NCBI RefSeq assembly: GCF_963082655.1
Contig: NC_081554.1
Location: forward strand, 44,822,291-44,886,290
Direction: 5' to 3'
From: Stomoxys calcitrans
Lineage: Eukaryota; Arthropoda; Insecta; Diptera; Muscidae
Length of the DNA stretch: 64,000 nucleotides
Shown here piece by piece: positions 1-8,822 of this stretch; the stretch's first letter is position 1, and the number at the start of each line of letters is the position of its first letter. Both the position numbers and the translations under genes were made by a program. Below the pieces are notes generated by a model. That model made no database searches and was not told where the DNA came from. It saw only the letters and a list, made by a program, of their open reading frames with translations.

Positions 1-29
1 GGACTCGACTATAAAAAATGCAGCGTTGG

Positions 30-243
30 TTTTCCGCTCCTTATGCTGGGGATATTTGTGAAGTACTATGTCATGCATAGAAGCCATGTAAAAACTTCTC
101 CCCTAAAAGGTGTCGCCCTGCGGCACACGGTTCGGACTCGGCTATAAAAGAAGGCCCCTTATCATTGAGCCTAAAATTGGAATTGGACAGCACTTTGAAA
201 AGCTTGCTGTTGTTTCTTAATGGAATGTTAATGGGCAAATTGC
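30..243 (+). mobile_element. tRNA-derived SINE, 5'-truncated and internally deleted
   Basis: This matches the body and tail of the SINE that is complete at 30161-30471. It shows the stretch around the CTATAAAA box-like sequence, the 'aaggccccttatcattgagc' segment and the tail 'ggaatgttaatgggcaaat'. The tRNA-like head is missing, and the part before the tail is shortened. Confidence 0.75.
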
Positions 244-249
244 CAATTT

Positions 250-1020
250 GTGTGTCACATAGCTGACGAAACCACACTGGCGCTGCATAACTGAGGACCT
301 TGTTTCTATTTCTGACCGTGTTGCAAATTCCATTTACATGTGAGGAGAGTGTAAGAGCTGTCCATATAGATCCAGATTCCTCAGCATCAGTGTTGAGATT
401 CCATCGGGGCCCAACGCATTAATTACTTGGCGCCACGGATGACATTAGTTCGTCTACGGTAAATTGTGATGACTGAGCATCGACTCTCCTTCTAGCCTTG
501 TCACTCTTGGGATAAATTAACGGTTGAAACACTTGGCGCATCCTTTCGGGTCAGTCACAGTATCATCGCCAAAAGTGACTAAAGTCTTGTCATATCTTCT
601 TCCGAGGTTCGAGAGTGACTTAAAAGTAGATCATAGCTTGTCTAAACCAGTACCTAAGTTACATCACATCAAGTGTTCCGGCCACACAGTCCGCTTATGT
701 TCGGTGACTTCCCTGTTTATTTCCAGATTCAGTTCGCTGATTCTGGGGTTAGTGAGGTCCGTTCAACGAATCCCATCACGCTCGTCTGCGGGTAACACTG
801 TCTGCGCCGGGGAATTGGACCGCATTTGGGGTATTCAACCGGCTGGTATAAAGCGAGAGGCTGCTGCGTAAGTGATGTCTCGGAATTTCCTGTCGCCAAT
901 TAGCACATTTGAGGGTGGTGTCAGTTCACAGAAGCGGCGACCCATCCGCTCAGAAGTTATGAAGTCAGTTGGTCGTTCGATGCTGAGAATTATGGGGATG
1001 TGATACGTCACTCAGGAGAT
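250..1020 (-). pseudogene. Jockey-type LINE fossil: end of endonuclease, linker and start of reverse transcriptase
   Basis: On the minus strand, broken frames read RPTDFITSER near 970-940, then a proline-rich piece, INREVTEHKRT near 735-700, SLSNLGRRYDKTLVTFGD near 620-560 and VTDPKGCAKCFN near 555-520. This order is the endonuclease C-terminus and linker of Jockey-clade non-LTR retrotransposons. Stops and frameshifts interrupt it throughout. At about 410-390 a GPDGIST-like piece marks the start of the reverse transcriptase, after which the sequence jumps to a C-terminal-like NRNKVLSYAAPVW near 320-285, so a large internal piece is missing. The clade call comes from motif recall without a search. 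It is a dead copy with no coding potential. Confidence 0.6.
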
Positions 1021-1140
1021 GAGGGTATGCAATGGATATGTATGGCGAGCTGCTGCACGTCCACGTAATCCTAGGAGCCTGCAATCTGCTCTGCCAAAAC
1101 TACGCCCCGCTCTTTGTTACCTAGGGGAAAATGGCATGAA
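1020..1140. other. Short unassigned stretch between LINE fossil and (CAA)n-repeat cluster
   Basis: A short open frame crosses it but nothing was recognised. It may be further LINE endonuclease sequence. Confidence 0.3.
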
Positions 1141-2130
1141 GTGGGATGCGTATTCAAGTCTCCTAGAACCAGGCGATTATGGCCGCGGGAACGTGATAGC
1201 CAATGACTATTTAAAGGCGACAATAACTTGCCTTGTCATATCGAGCATCATAGGCACTCAGTATTTAAGAACAACCGGTGCTACCCGCCCTCTCGAAATT
1301 TCTGTTACTCCGCATGAAGCATTCAGTTATCCGCATCCTGTGGACTCGCCCGGTAGCTCCCAGCTAAGCTTCTCGTCATAACAATGAACGCAGAACAGAT
1401 CGAAGCTTAAAGATCCAACCCGTGTGGTGCGATGTGGGTGGGGTTGTAAGTCAAGTAAGATTGGCTTGGCTGATGAACAGGTGTTGTTGTTGTTGTTGAT
1501 GCCACATTTGCATGTGGAGGTGGCGATCCTCGTCAAGTTATTATAGCCGAGCAAGCTCGTTCCGGTCTAAACGACCGATCGCCGCGGAAACATGATGGCC
1601 ATTGGTTATTAAAAGTCGGCCATTGGTTATGAACGCAGAACAGATCGAAGCTTAAAGATCCAACCCGTGTGGTGCGATGTGGGTGGGGTTGTAAGTCAAG
1701 TAAGATTGGCTTGGCTGATGAACAGGTGTTGTTGTTGTTGTTGATGCCACATTTGCATGTGGAGGTGGCGATCCTCGTCAAGTTATTATAGCCGAGCAAG
1801 CTCGTTCCGGTCTAAACGACCGATCGCCGCGGAAACATGATGGCCATTGGTTATTAAAAGTCGCCATTAATTCGCCTTCTCATATCGAGAATCATGGAGG
1901 CCGGCCACCCGACCTCCCACTGCGACTCTCCGCTCAATACCGCTGATTGTCCGAGACTGCCATTGCAGCTAAAATGCTCCGTATGGAGCATTCCACTATC
2001 CGCAACCTGTGGAAGCTACCGGTAGCTCGCAACAAAGCTTGACAGCAACGAACACCACACAAATCGGACCTTAATGTTAAGGCCTGTGTGGTGGTCACAG
2101 CTATCCCGTGCCGGGGTTAGTTGTTGTATT
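1140..2130 (-). repeat. Cluster of hairpin/(CAA)n repeat copies ('family B')
   Basis: At least three overlapping copies of a ~400-bp repeat also found at 19515-19905, 23107-23507 and, reversed, at 60345-60650. Landmarks are a (TTG)n run (a (CAA)n tail on the minus strand), 'gccacatttgcatgtggagg', 'ccgatcgccgcgg', 'tcatatcgagcatcatagg', and a terminal hairpin in which ACCACACA pairs with TGTGTGGT (2043-2092). The tail suggests a retroposed element, SINE or LINE 3' end. No RNA polymerase III boxes were found. Confidence 0.65.
1384..1862. repeat. 245-bp tandem duplication inside the family B cluster
   Basis: Two nearly identical units, 1384-1628 and 1629-1862 (the second slightly short), each starting 'atgaacgcagaacagatcg' and containing the (TTG)n run. 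Near-identity implies a recent duplication, or an assembly duplication. Confidence 0.85.
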
Positions 2131-2555
2131 AGTATGAAGTGTCTTCCTCCTTAAGTATTCAGATCCACGATGTAAGTCAAGTATGTTAGGCTTGGCAGAA
2201 TATCAGATGATGTATGTCATGCGGGTCGGGTCGGGTACACATCTAGCACATTAACATCAATGCCAAGCCGGTTGCAATGGAGGCCGCTGCATCTGCTGGA
2301 ACCTTGTTTAGCCACCATTGGTTTTCCGGAAGTAAGGTTAACCTCCTTAGATGTTATGAGTGACGATTGGTGTCCAAGAACGCCATTCACTCGGTAGCCT
2401 TTCACCGCTTTCTGTAATGTATCTGCGTGAATGTAATCTAGACCTGGCTGGTACGTTGCTTTGTCTAGAGATTCCCTCTTTTAGCGCTGGACATCCCGCC
2501 CTAGATCATAAAGATCCAAACGGATATCTCTCAGAGGTGGGTGCCTATCGGCAAG
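2130..2555. other. Unassigned 425 bp
   Basis: It opens with 'gatgtaagtcaagtatgtta', similar to 1447-1470 in the family B cluster, so the first part is probably repeat-derived. The rest (2217-2405) has a short minus-strand open frame with no recognised domain. Confidence 0.3.
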
Positions 2556-2559
2556 ATTG

Positions 2560-2870
2560 TTTTTTTTTTGTTGTTGCCATGCACTTGCATGTTGGGTTAG
2601 CGATCCTTGGAAAGCTCCCTTTAGGAGAACATCCACAAGATTGTTGTTGTTGTAGCAGTGTGTTGTACTCCGGGGCGGCAGCTCTTGCCGATAAGGTACT
2701 CCATCGGGTTAATCTGGTACGTACAACCGGTTGCCATGGGATTGCTGATACTGCTGTTTTGTTGTTGTTGCTGTAGCAGCGTATTGTACGCCGAGGAGGC
2801 AGCCCTTGGCGATGATGGATTCCATCGGGTTAATACGATACGTACAACCGGCTGCCATGGGATTGACAGC
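2560..2870 (-). repeat. Tandem copies of a ~110-bp repeat with (CAA)n tail
   Basis: Units at about 2635-2755 and 2756-2870 each run from a (TTG)n run through 'tgtagcagtgtgttgtac', 'ggcagc', 'ccatcgggttaat' and 'acaaccggctgccatggg'. A degenerate TTG-run precedes them near 2560. The same unit occurs at 3213-3325 and 51484-51600. Read on the minus strand it ends in (CAA)n, as expected for a LINE 3' end or SINE. Confidence 0.7.
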
Positions 2871-2929
2871 TGTTTTGATTGGCTGCTGCGATAACAGCCG
2901 AGAAAATACAGCTTAGACAGCAATTGTGT

Positions 2930-3470
2930 CTATATACGGGCCAAATCTTGGTGTCTCAATAGTGGTGACCTACTCAAGAACTGAGGTGACAAACAGTCGC
3001 ACTCGTAAAGCAGCACTTTGTCACACGCAACAACACGCCAAGTGGTGCCGGCAAGTGACGAGATTACCTTGTTCCTACTGCTGACTTTATCTCGGGGAAC
3101 TTTAAGGGCTATACAATGTGACACTAAGTATTTTGGGGTAGTTGTTGACCACAATTGTTACGCCCCCGACTCTCACATCCATGTAGTGTTACTAAAGAAT
3201 TTTTGAAGTGAAATAAGTGGTTGTTGTTGCTGCGGTGTGTTGTACCCTGAGGTGGCAGCCCTTGCCGATCAAAGACACCATTGGGTCAATCCGGTACTTT
3301 CAATCGGCTGTCATGGGATTGGAAATAAGTGGAAAGATCGCTGAGATATAAGTTCAACCCATCGCAGATGTCATGAATGCGTGGGCCCGAAGCCATGATC
3401 GTACAATCGTCCGCATATAACACAACATGTTGACGTCTGCAGGGAGCGAAATTGAGTATAGGTCGAATTT
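2930..3470 (-). pseudogene. Jockey-type LINE fossil: reverse transcriptase with YADD motif, split by a ~110-bp repeat
   Basis: On the minus strand 3440-3325 reads VVLYADDCTIMASG, with YADD encoded at 3406-3417; this is the catalytic aspartate pair of a LINE reverse transcriptase. The frame then meets the 110-bp (CAA)n repeat at 3213-3325. Beyond it, 3150-2950 gives NYPKIL and SSRNKVISSLAGTTW, a Jockey-clade thumb-region signature. Stops and frameshifts are frequent, so this is a dead copy. The same LINE type lies at 250-1020, and the two may come from one insertion rearranged by later repeats. Confidence 0.65.
3213..3325 (-). repeat. ~110-bp (CAA)n-tailed repeat inserted in the LINE fossil
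   Basis: It shares 'ttgttgttgctgcggtgtgt', 'ggtggcagcccttgccgat' and 'ggctgtcatgggattg' with the units at 2635-2870. It separates two recognisable parts of one reverse transcriptase, so it inserted after the LINE. Confidence 0.7.
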
Positions 3471-3815
3471 AACCAGTGCCAGAGATATCATTCACTTTGA
3501 GGAACTCCAAGTTGCATAAATCGCCATCCACAGTTTCAGCCTGAGCTGAAGGAATGTGTTGATGATGTCCTAAAATATCTTGGCATGTCAAATCGTATCG
3601 AAAATCAAGATAGATCCAATTCATGGGGTTTATCCCATGATAGGGCTTGACCTGGTTGCGATCACGGTTAATATGTGCAGTGATAGCATAAAATCTCCTC
3701 ATCGCAGAAACTTTTTTTTTTTCATTTTAGCTTTTTAAATAGTTTTTCTTGAACAATTTGTATTTATAAAATATAACAATTAACAATTCATAAAACTGCG
3801 AATTATAAAAAATAT
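3470..3815. other. Unassigned stretch; left part with short minus-strand ORF, right part AT-rich 3' flank of the host gene
   Basis: 3469-3702 has a 77-residue minus-strand open frame with no recognised family. 3715-3815 is strongly AT-rich and lies directly downstream of the stop codon at 3818-3820 (minus strand), so it probably holds the 3' UTR. No canonical AATAAA was clear on the minus strand; TATAAA variants are present. Confidence 0.35.
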
Positions 3816-3817
3816 TT

Positions 3818-4559
3818 CTACAACGATGGCTCTGAATGTTCATAATCATCATCGGTATTTTTAAAATGTGAAAGATTACTAAGAGAAATGGGAAAACGAT
3901 TTTCATTGTTATGTGGCTCAATCCAACTATCATTAGCAAGGTTAAAGTCCCAGGAGGATGAAGCTGCAGCTTCATTTTCACTGAAAGCGGCCACACCAGA
4001 ATCATTAATAGGTCGTCTATCTGATATTGGACCTACAATATCGGGGCTATCATTGAATGACGACGAACTGTTTGAAATATTAATAGTATCAATTGGTGAA
4101 TCTTCCTCTGAATTTGCCACAACGTTGTCCAATGATGAAGTTGTAAACAATGACTTGTTGCTTCCATGGGCGGAATTGACACCGGAATCATTACTGGGTC
4201 CTCTCATAGAAATGGGACCAACTACTTGTATAGAATCATTGTTATCATTATTCCCGTTTTGAGTTTCCTCATTGCCTTCGTTGGCAATATTGTGAAGCGG
4301 TGAATGCTTTAGAAAGAAATCGCTTTTTTGATTCATACGCTTTGCAAAGGGTTCTATGGCATTGAAACTTTTTGACATTGATTTGGAATCATTGCTATTT
4401 AGTTCTTGCTCAGATGCCGAAGCCAGACGTTTTCGGTTCAGACGCTCTTCTTCAGAGCACTCTGGGCTCCAGTTGAGTGAATGATGTACTTCGGCTTGTA
4501 CAATTATTATGTGTGCTGGTGCTTCAGGACTGCTACATGGTGACGTTGCCTGAAATGTT
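3818..4559 (-). CDS. Terminal coding exon of the host gene
   Basis: 742 nt ending in TAG. The open frame continues upstream to 4708 into intron and satellite-like sequence, but the acceptor CTCAG at 4560-4561 fits the one-base phase left by the exon at 6173-6234. An acceptor at 4550-4551 is open but out of phase with that exon. The exon is rich in Ser, Asn, Glu and Asp, with a Lys/Arg patch ERLNRKR near its start. A 16-residue motif occurs twice: VVGPISMRGPSNDSGV (around 4180-4226) and IVGPISDRRPINDSGV (around 3993-4043), an internal duplication. There are no membrane segments and no recognised catalytic motif. The protein ends EHSEPSL. Confidence 0.75.
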
Positions 4560-6576
4560 CTGAGATTTGTAGATGTTAATGTGTGATGATTGTTTTGAAT
4601 GGAAATAATTTTGCAAAATGACTTCAAATTTCCAAAATTTCTCTTCAGACATGCTTTCACTAAAATTTCTTTTTTAAAAAATTCCAATGACATTTTCTCT
4701 AAAGACAAACTTTCTATTAAATTTTCCCTAAAGTCTTAATTTCTAGGAAATTTTGCCTAAAGACAAAATTTTTAGGTAATTTTCTCTAAAGAAAAAATTT
4801 CTAGGAAATTATCTTTCTCTAAAGACAAAATTTCTAGGAAATTTTCTCTGAAGACAAAATTTCTATGAAATTTTGCCTAAAGACAATATTTCTATGAAAT
4901 TTTCTCTAAAGAAAAAAATTTCTAGGAAATTTTCTTTCTCTAAAGACAAAATTTCTAGGAAATTTTCTCTGAAGACAAAATTTCTNNNNNNNNNNNNNNN
5001 NNNNNNNNNNNNNNNNNNNNNNNNNNNNNNNNNNNNNNNNNNNNNNNNNNNNNNNNNNNNNNNNNNNNNNNNNNNNNNNNNNNNNNNNNNNNNNNNNNNN
5101 NNNNNNNNNNNNNNNNNNNNNNNNNNNNNNNNNNNNNNNNNNNNNNNNNNNNNNNNNNNNNNNNNNNNNNNNNNNNNNNNNNNNNATTTCTATGAAATTT
5201 TGCCTAAAGACAAAATTTCTATGAAATTTTGCCTAAAGACAAAATTTCTATGAAATTTTGCCTAAAGACAAAATTTCTATGAAATTTTGCCTAAAGACAA
5301 AATTTCTATGAAATTTTGCCTAAAGACAAAATTTCTATGAAATTTTGCCTAAAGACAAAATTTCTATGAAATTTTGCCTAAAGACAAAATTTCTATGAAA
5401 TTTTGCATAAAGACAAAATTTCTATGAAATTTTGCCTAAAGACAAAATTTCTATAAAATTTTCCCTAAAGACAAAATTTCTATAAAATTTTCCCTAAAGA
5501 CAAAATTTCTATGAAATTTTCCCTAAAGACAAAATTTCCATAAAATTTTCCCTAAAGACAAAATTTCTATGAAATTTTCCCTAAAGACAAAATTTCTATG
5601 AAATTTTCCCTAAAGACAAAATGAAATTTTCTCTAAAGACAAAATTTCTATGAAATTTTCCCTAAAAACAAAATTTCTATGAAATTTTCCCTAAAGACAA
5701 AATTTCTATGAAATTTTCTCTAAAGACAAAATTTCTATGAAATTTTCCCTAAAGACAAAATTTCTATGAAATTTTTTCTCAAGACAAAATTTCTATGAAT
5801 TTCGCTAAAGAAAAATTTTACAGAATTTTTCTTTCTTCTTCTGTTCCTGTTATATTGGACTTATATGTCTAAGTGAATTTTATTGGATACTGTCGCTCAA
5901 ACCGTAACTATCGTACGGGTTTTCAACCCGTCGATTTTGCACCACTGTATCGAGTGTAACACAACTTTGTAGGAATGCTTTACAAAACTGCAATATTCAT
6001 GAGTTACAAAATTGTTTTTCAACGCTTAGAGGTGCTAGTTGTCTCATAAAAACATTCATTGAATTAAATGTCTGATTTTGCTGGCATTTAGGCCTTGTCG
6101 TTTTCTGTTTTAACACCCTCATAAATAGTTTTAGCTTAAACTATTTATGAGGCCAGTAAGAGATCTACTTACCCCATCATAGTAGAATTCCATAGTCCTG
6201 CATTGTTGGAAGGCATAAAATCCAGCTCACTCTCCTGCAGATTATTAAAAGTTTTTTTTGGGTTTCCAACTAAATAGATCTTTCTATACACACCCTAATT
6301 GCTCTTTCCATATCGTCATCTTCAAAGAAATTGGTTTCCCTTTCGTTCACTGACTGATTTAACGCATCCAATACCTGACGCATTTCTTGTAGTTCCATGC
6401 CATCTTCATAGAAGCCCATACCTTGTTGGCAAATATTTAGAGAGTGCTTAATTGATACCATTTTCACATACCTTTTAGTGTTATTTGTAGTTCCTTGTAT
6501 TCATTGCGTTTGCGAGTACTTCTTAATTCCATTTTCTTTTTTGCTCTTAAAAGTTTGGCTTTCTTTCTTTCACACA
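3818..6576 (-). CDS. Unrecognised host gene, 3' four exons (Ser/Asn/acidic-rich C-terminus)
   Basis: Four minus-strand exons form one frame: 6472-6576, 6294-6421, 6173-6234 and 3818-4559, giving about 344 residues. Donors are GTATGTG, GTGTGT and GTAAGT; acceptors are CAAG, CTGCAG and CTCAG. Phases agree at each junction (G|GT; phase 0; GG|A), and for exon 3 only the predicted frame is open. Introns 1 and 2 are 50 and 59 nt, typical of flies. The product starts with a lysine/arginine-rich helix-like segment (ERKKAKLLRAKKKMELR), then a glutamate-rich part with an EDDDMERAIR run, then a long low-complexity tail. I do not recognise the family; a nuclear protein is a guess from composition. The 5' limit is uncertain: either an acceptor at 6577-6578 with more exons upstream, or an ATG at 6644-6646 giving 368 residues. 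Intron 3 is swollen by a 29-bp satellite and contains the assembly gap. Confidence 0.72.
4615..5815. repeat. 29-bp satellite array in intron 3 of the host gene
   Basis: About 40 head-to-tail units of 29 bp (measured at 5186 to 5215) with consensus 'tttctatgaaattttgcc' followed by 'taaagacaaaa'. Each unit contains GAAATTTT - 10 nt - AAAATTTC, a short inverted repeat. The left part is degenerate; 5186-5450 is almost uniform (gcctaaag variant) and 5450-5780 uses the ccctaaag variant. The same satellite occurs at 34430-35018. Confidence 0.95.
4986..5185. other. Assembly gap of 200 N inside the satellite
   Basis: Exactly 200 N bases. The round length suggests a scaffolding gap of unknown true size, so the array may be longer than shown. 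Confidence 0.98.
6117..6152. repeat. Palindrome with 15-bp arms just inside intron 3
   Basis: Arms 'cctcataaatagttt' (6117-6131) and its complement (6138-6152) around a 6-nt loop. On the minus strand it begins 20 nt after the end of the donor-containing exon 6173-6234, so the pre-mRNA could form a hairpin next to the 5' splice site. Confidence 0.85.
6173..6576 (-). CDS. Upstream exons of the host gene (6472-6576, 6294-6421, 6173-6234)
   Basis: Exon 6472-6576 encodes a highly basic stretch and ends AAAG before GTATGTG. Exon 6294-6421 encodes GFYEDGMELQEMRQVLDAL and an acidic end. Exon 6173-6234 is a 62-nt mini-exon, 20 codons plus two bases, preceded by TAATAATCTGCAG and followed by GTAAGT. 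The mini-exon is supported by splice signals and phase because its two other frames contain stops. An EST or RNA-seq read spanning 6173 to 4559 would prove the model. Confidence 0.7.
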
Positions 6577-6579
6577 CTT

Positions 6580-7020
6580 GAAAATATTTTCTACTTCTAA
6601 TGACTTTAATAAAACAAGATATTGAAAAGAAACCTCGTTTAGGCATTTATGTGAGTGACACCTCCTCCGCAATCAAAATAATTAGAATACCGTTATGTTT
6701 GGAAACATCATAAGCCAATAGAGAGACGAAATAAGGCAAAAGAAGAAAACGACATCTATTTGTGTTTGAAATATCCCAATAACCACAGGTTTAACGTACA
6801 TAGGGTATTCGCGATTTCGCATAAAAAATAATTGTTTTAAATGTGATTTGAAGTAGGTATAGAAGTGGATATTAGAAAATAAATTTTGCAATTGAAAAGT
6901 TAAACAGGTGCAATGATTTACTATACATGGGTCTATATTTTTAGATAACCTATCTGAATAATATTTGATCTGGAAGATTTTAATGGAAAATATTCATTCT
7001 TCTAGAAAAAATATGATTTT
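6580..7020. other. Unassigned AT-rich stretch upstream of the recognised exons
   Basis: No repeat family recognised. A 69-residue minus-strand frame at 6682-6891 has no domain and no convincing splice sites. If the host gene extends upstream, this is intron or 5' region. Confidence 0.35.
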
Positions 7021-7567
7021 TATATGGGTGTATACTAATTTCGCCATTCCGTAATTGCTCGAAATATTCGTCTAAGACCCCATAATTCTTGATCGTCATG
7101 ACATTTTAAGTCGATCTAGCCATGTCCGTCCGTCTGTGTGACGAATGCATGCTAACTTTCAAAGGAGTAAAACAAGGCGCTTGAAACTTTGCACAAATAC
7201 TTCTTATTCGTGTACGTCGGTTGGGATAGTTGATAAGCCATATCGGTCCATGTTTTGATATAGCTGCCATATTAACCGATCTTGGATCTTGACTTCTCGA
7301 GCCACTAGAGGGCGCAATTATTATCCAATTTAGCTGAAATTTTTCATGAAGTGTTTCGTTTCAACTTCCAACAAGTGTATCAAGTAAGGTCCATATCGGC
7401 TAATTACCTTACGTAGCTCCCATATAAATCGATCTCGGATCTTGACTTATTGAGCCGCTAGAGGGAGCAATTATTAACCGATTTGGCTGAAATTTTGAAT
7501 GAAGTGTTTCGTTTTAACTTCCAACAACTGTGTCAAGTATGGTTCAAATCGGTACATTACCTAATAT

Positions 7568-7879
7568 TGCAAATTTTTGCCCATGAACATTCCACTAAGG
7601 AACAGGAGGAAACTTCTTACCTATCAATGAGAGCAGTCCGATTCAAGTTTAAGCTCAATAATAAGGGGCCTCCTTTTTATAGCCGAGTCCGACCGGCGTG
7701 CCACAGTGCGATACCTCTTTGGAGAGAAGTTTTACATGGCATATTACCTCACAAATGTTGCCGGCATTAAGAGGGGAAAGCCACCGCTGAAATTTTTTTC
7801 TGATGGTCTCGCCAGGATTAGAACCCAGGCGTTCATCGTCATAGGCGGACATACTAACCTCTGCGCTACGGTGGCCTCG
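7568..7879 (-). mobile_element. Full-length tRNA-derived SINE with verified target site
   Basis: The body and tRNA-like head match 30161-30471 in reverse. It is flanked by 14-bp target duplications with one mismatch: 'acattacctaatat' at 7554-7567 and 'acattacctgatat' at 7880-7893. The paralogous sequence at 11031-11044 carries 'acattacctgatat' once with no SINE, an empty site that proves insertion. Confidence 0.92.
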
Positions 7880-8259
7880 ACATTACCTGATATAGCTTGC
7901 ATATAAATCGATCTCGGATCTTGACTTCTTGATCCTATAGAGGGCGCCATTTTTAACCGATTTGGCTGAAATTTTGTTGCATGAGGTGTTTGTTGGCTTC
8001 CAACAACTGTGCTAAGTATGGTTAAAATCGGTCAATTACCTGATATAGATCCCATATCAACCGCTCTCCTGATTATATTTTTGAGCCTTCAGAGGTAGAG
8101 CTGACAAACTATCGATAAATATCGATAGTATCGATATTATCGTTAATCTCTTATCACCTATATATCAAACAAAAATCAGAAGTAGAAATCAGGATATCGA
8201 ATGCACGGACCGATAATAAAAATCATTGGACAACATTTTAGCCCAAACGGATGAAAATT

Positions 8260-8324
8260 GCGCCCTCTATAGGCGCAATGTGTGTTATATACCATATAAC
8301 ACACATTGCGCCTATAGAGGGCGC
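8260..8324. repeat. Perfect palindrome, 31-bp arms, 3-nt loop
   Basis: Left arm 8260-8290 begins 'gcgccctctataggcgc'; right arm 8294-8324 is its exact complement. The paralogous position near 11412-11450 has only one arm, so the palindrome is specific to copy A. Confidence 0.95.
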
Positions 8325-8822
8325 GATTCAGTATGGTATGGCATATTTTTGTCCAATTTGGCAAAAATGTAACTTTGCTGATAATATCGATAGGAAAAAT
8401 TTTAATCGATATTCGGACAAAAAATAAAATATCGATTTTGCTAGCTCTATCCAGAGGGCGCAATGCATATCCGATTTGGGTGAAATTTCGTACAACGACT
8501 TCTTCTATGACCTTCAATATACTTTCCAAATATGATCTGAATTCGATACAGCTCACCCGGTTTTACTTCTTGAGTCATTATAGGGCTTAATTCTTATTCA
8601 ATTTGGCTGAAATTTTGAACAATGAATTCTACTTCGGCCTCCAACAGCCAGACGTAGTATGGCCCCAATATGTTCATAACTTGGTAAAGCTCCAATAGCA
8701 AAGCAACTCTTATCCATTATCTTTTGCTTGCCTGTCAAAGGACTTGACAAATGCGATACTTGGTGGAGGGGATATAAGATTCAGCGGGGCTGAACTTACC
8801 ACGCTTTTACTTGTTATATATA

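Noticed and set aside
3888..4262. 124-codon plus-strand frame
   Set aside because: Antisense shadow of the host gene's terminal exon.
4873..5253. Open frame of 126 codons across the N gap
   Set aside because: It is pure 29-bp satellite plus unknown bases; three units make 87 bp, so a repeat without stops stays open automatically.
4640..5815. CRISPR-like array (29-bp repeats)
   Set aside because: Repeats are contiguous with no unique spacers, and the host is a eukaryote.
6682..6891. Further upstream exon of the host gene
   Set aside because: Open for 69 codons but without a good donor or acceptor in matching phase.
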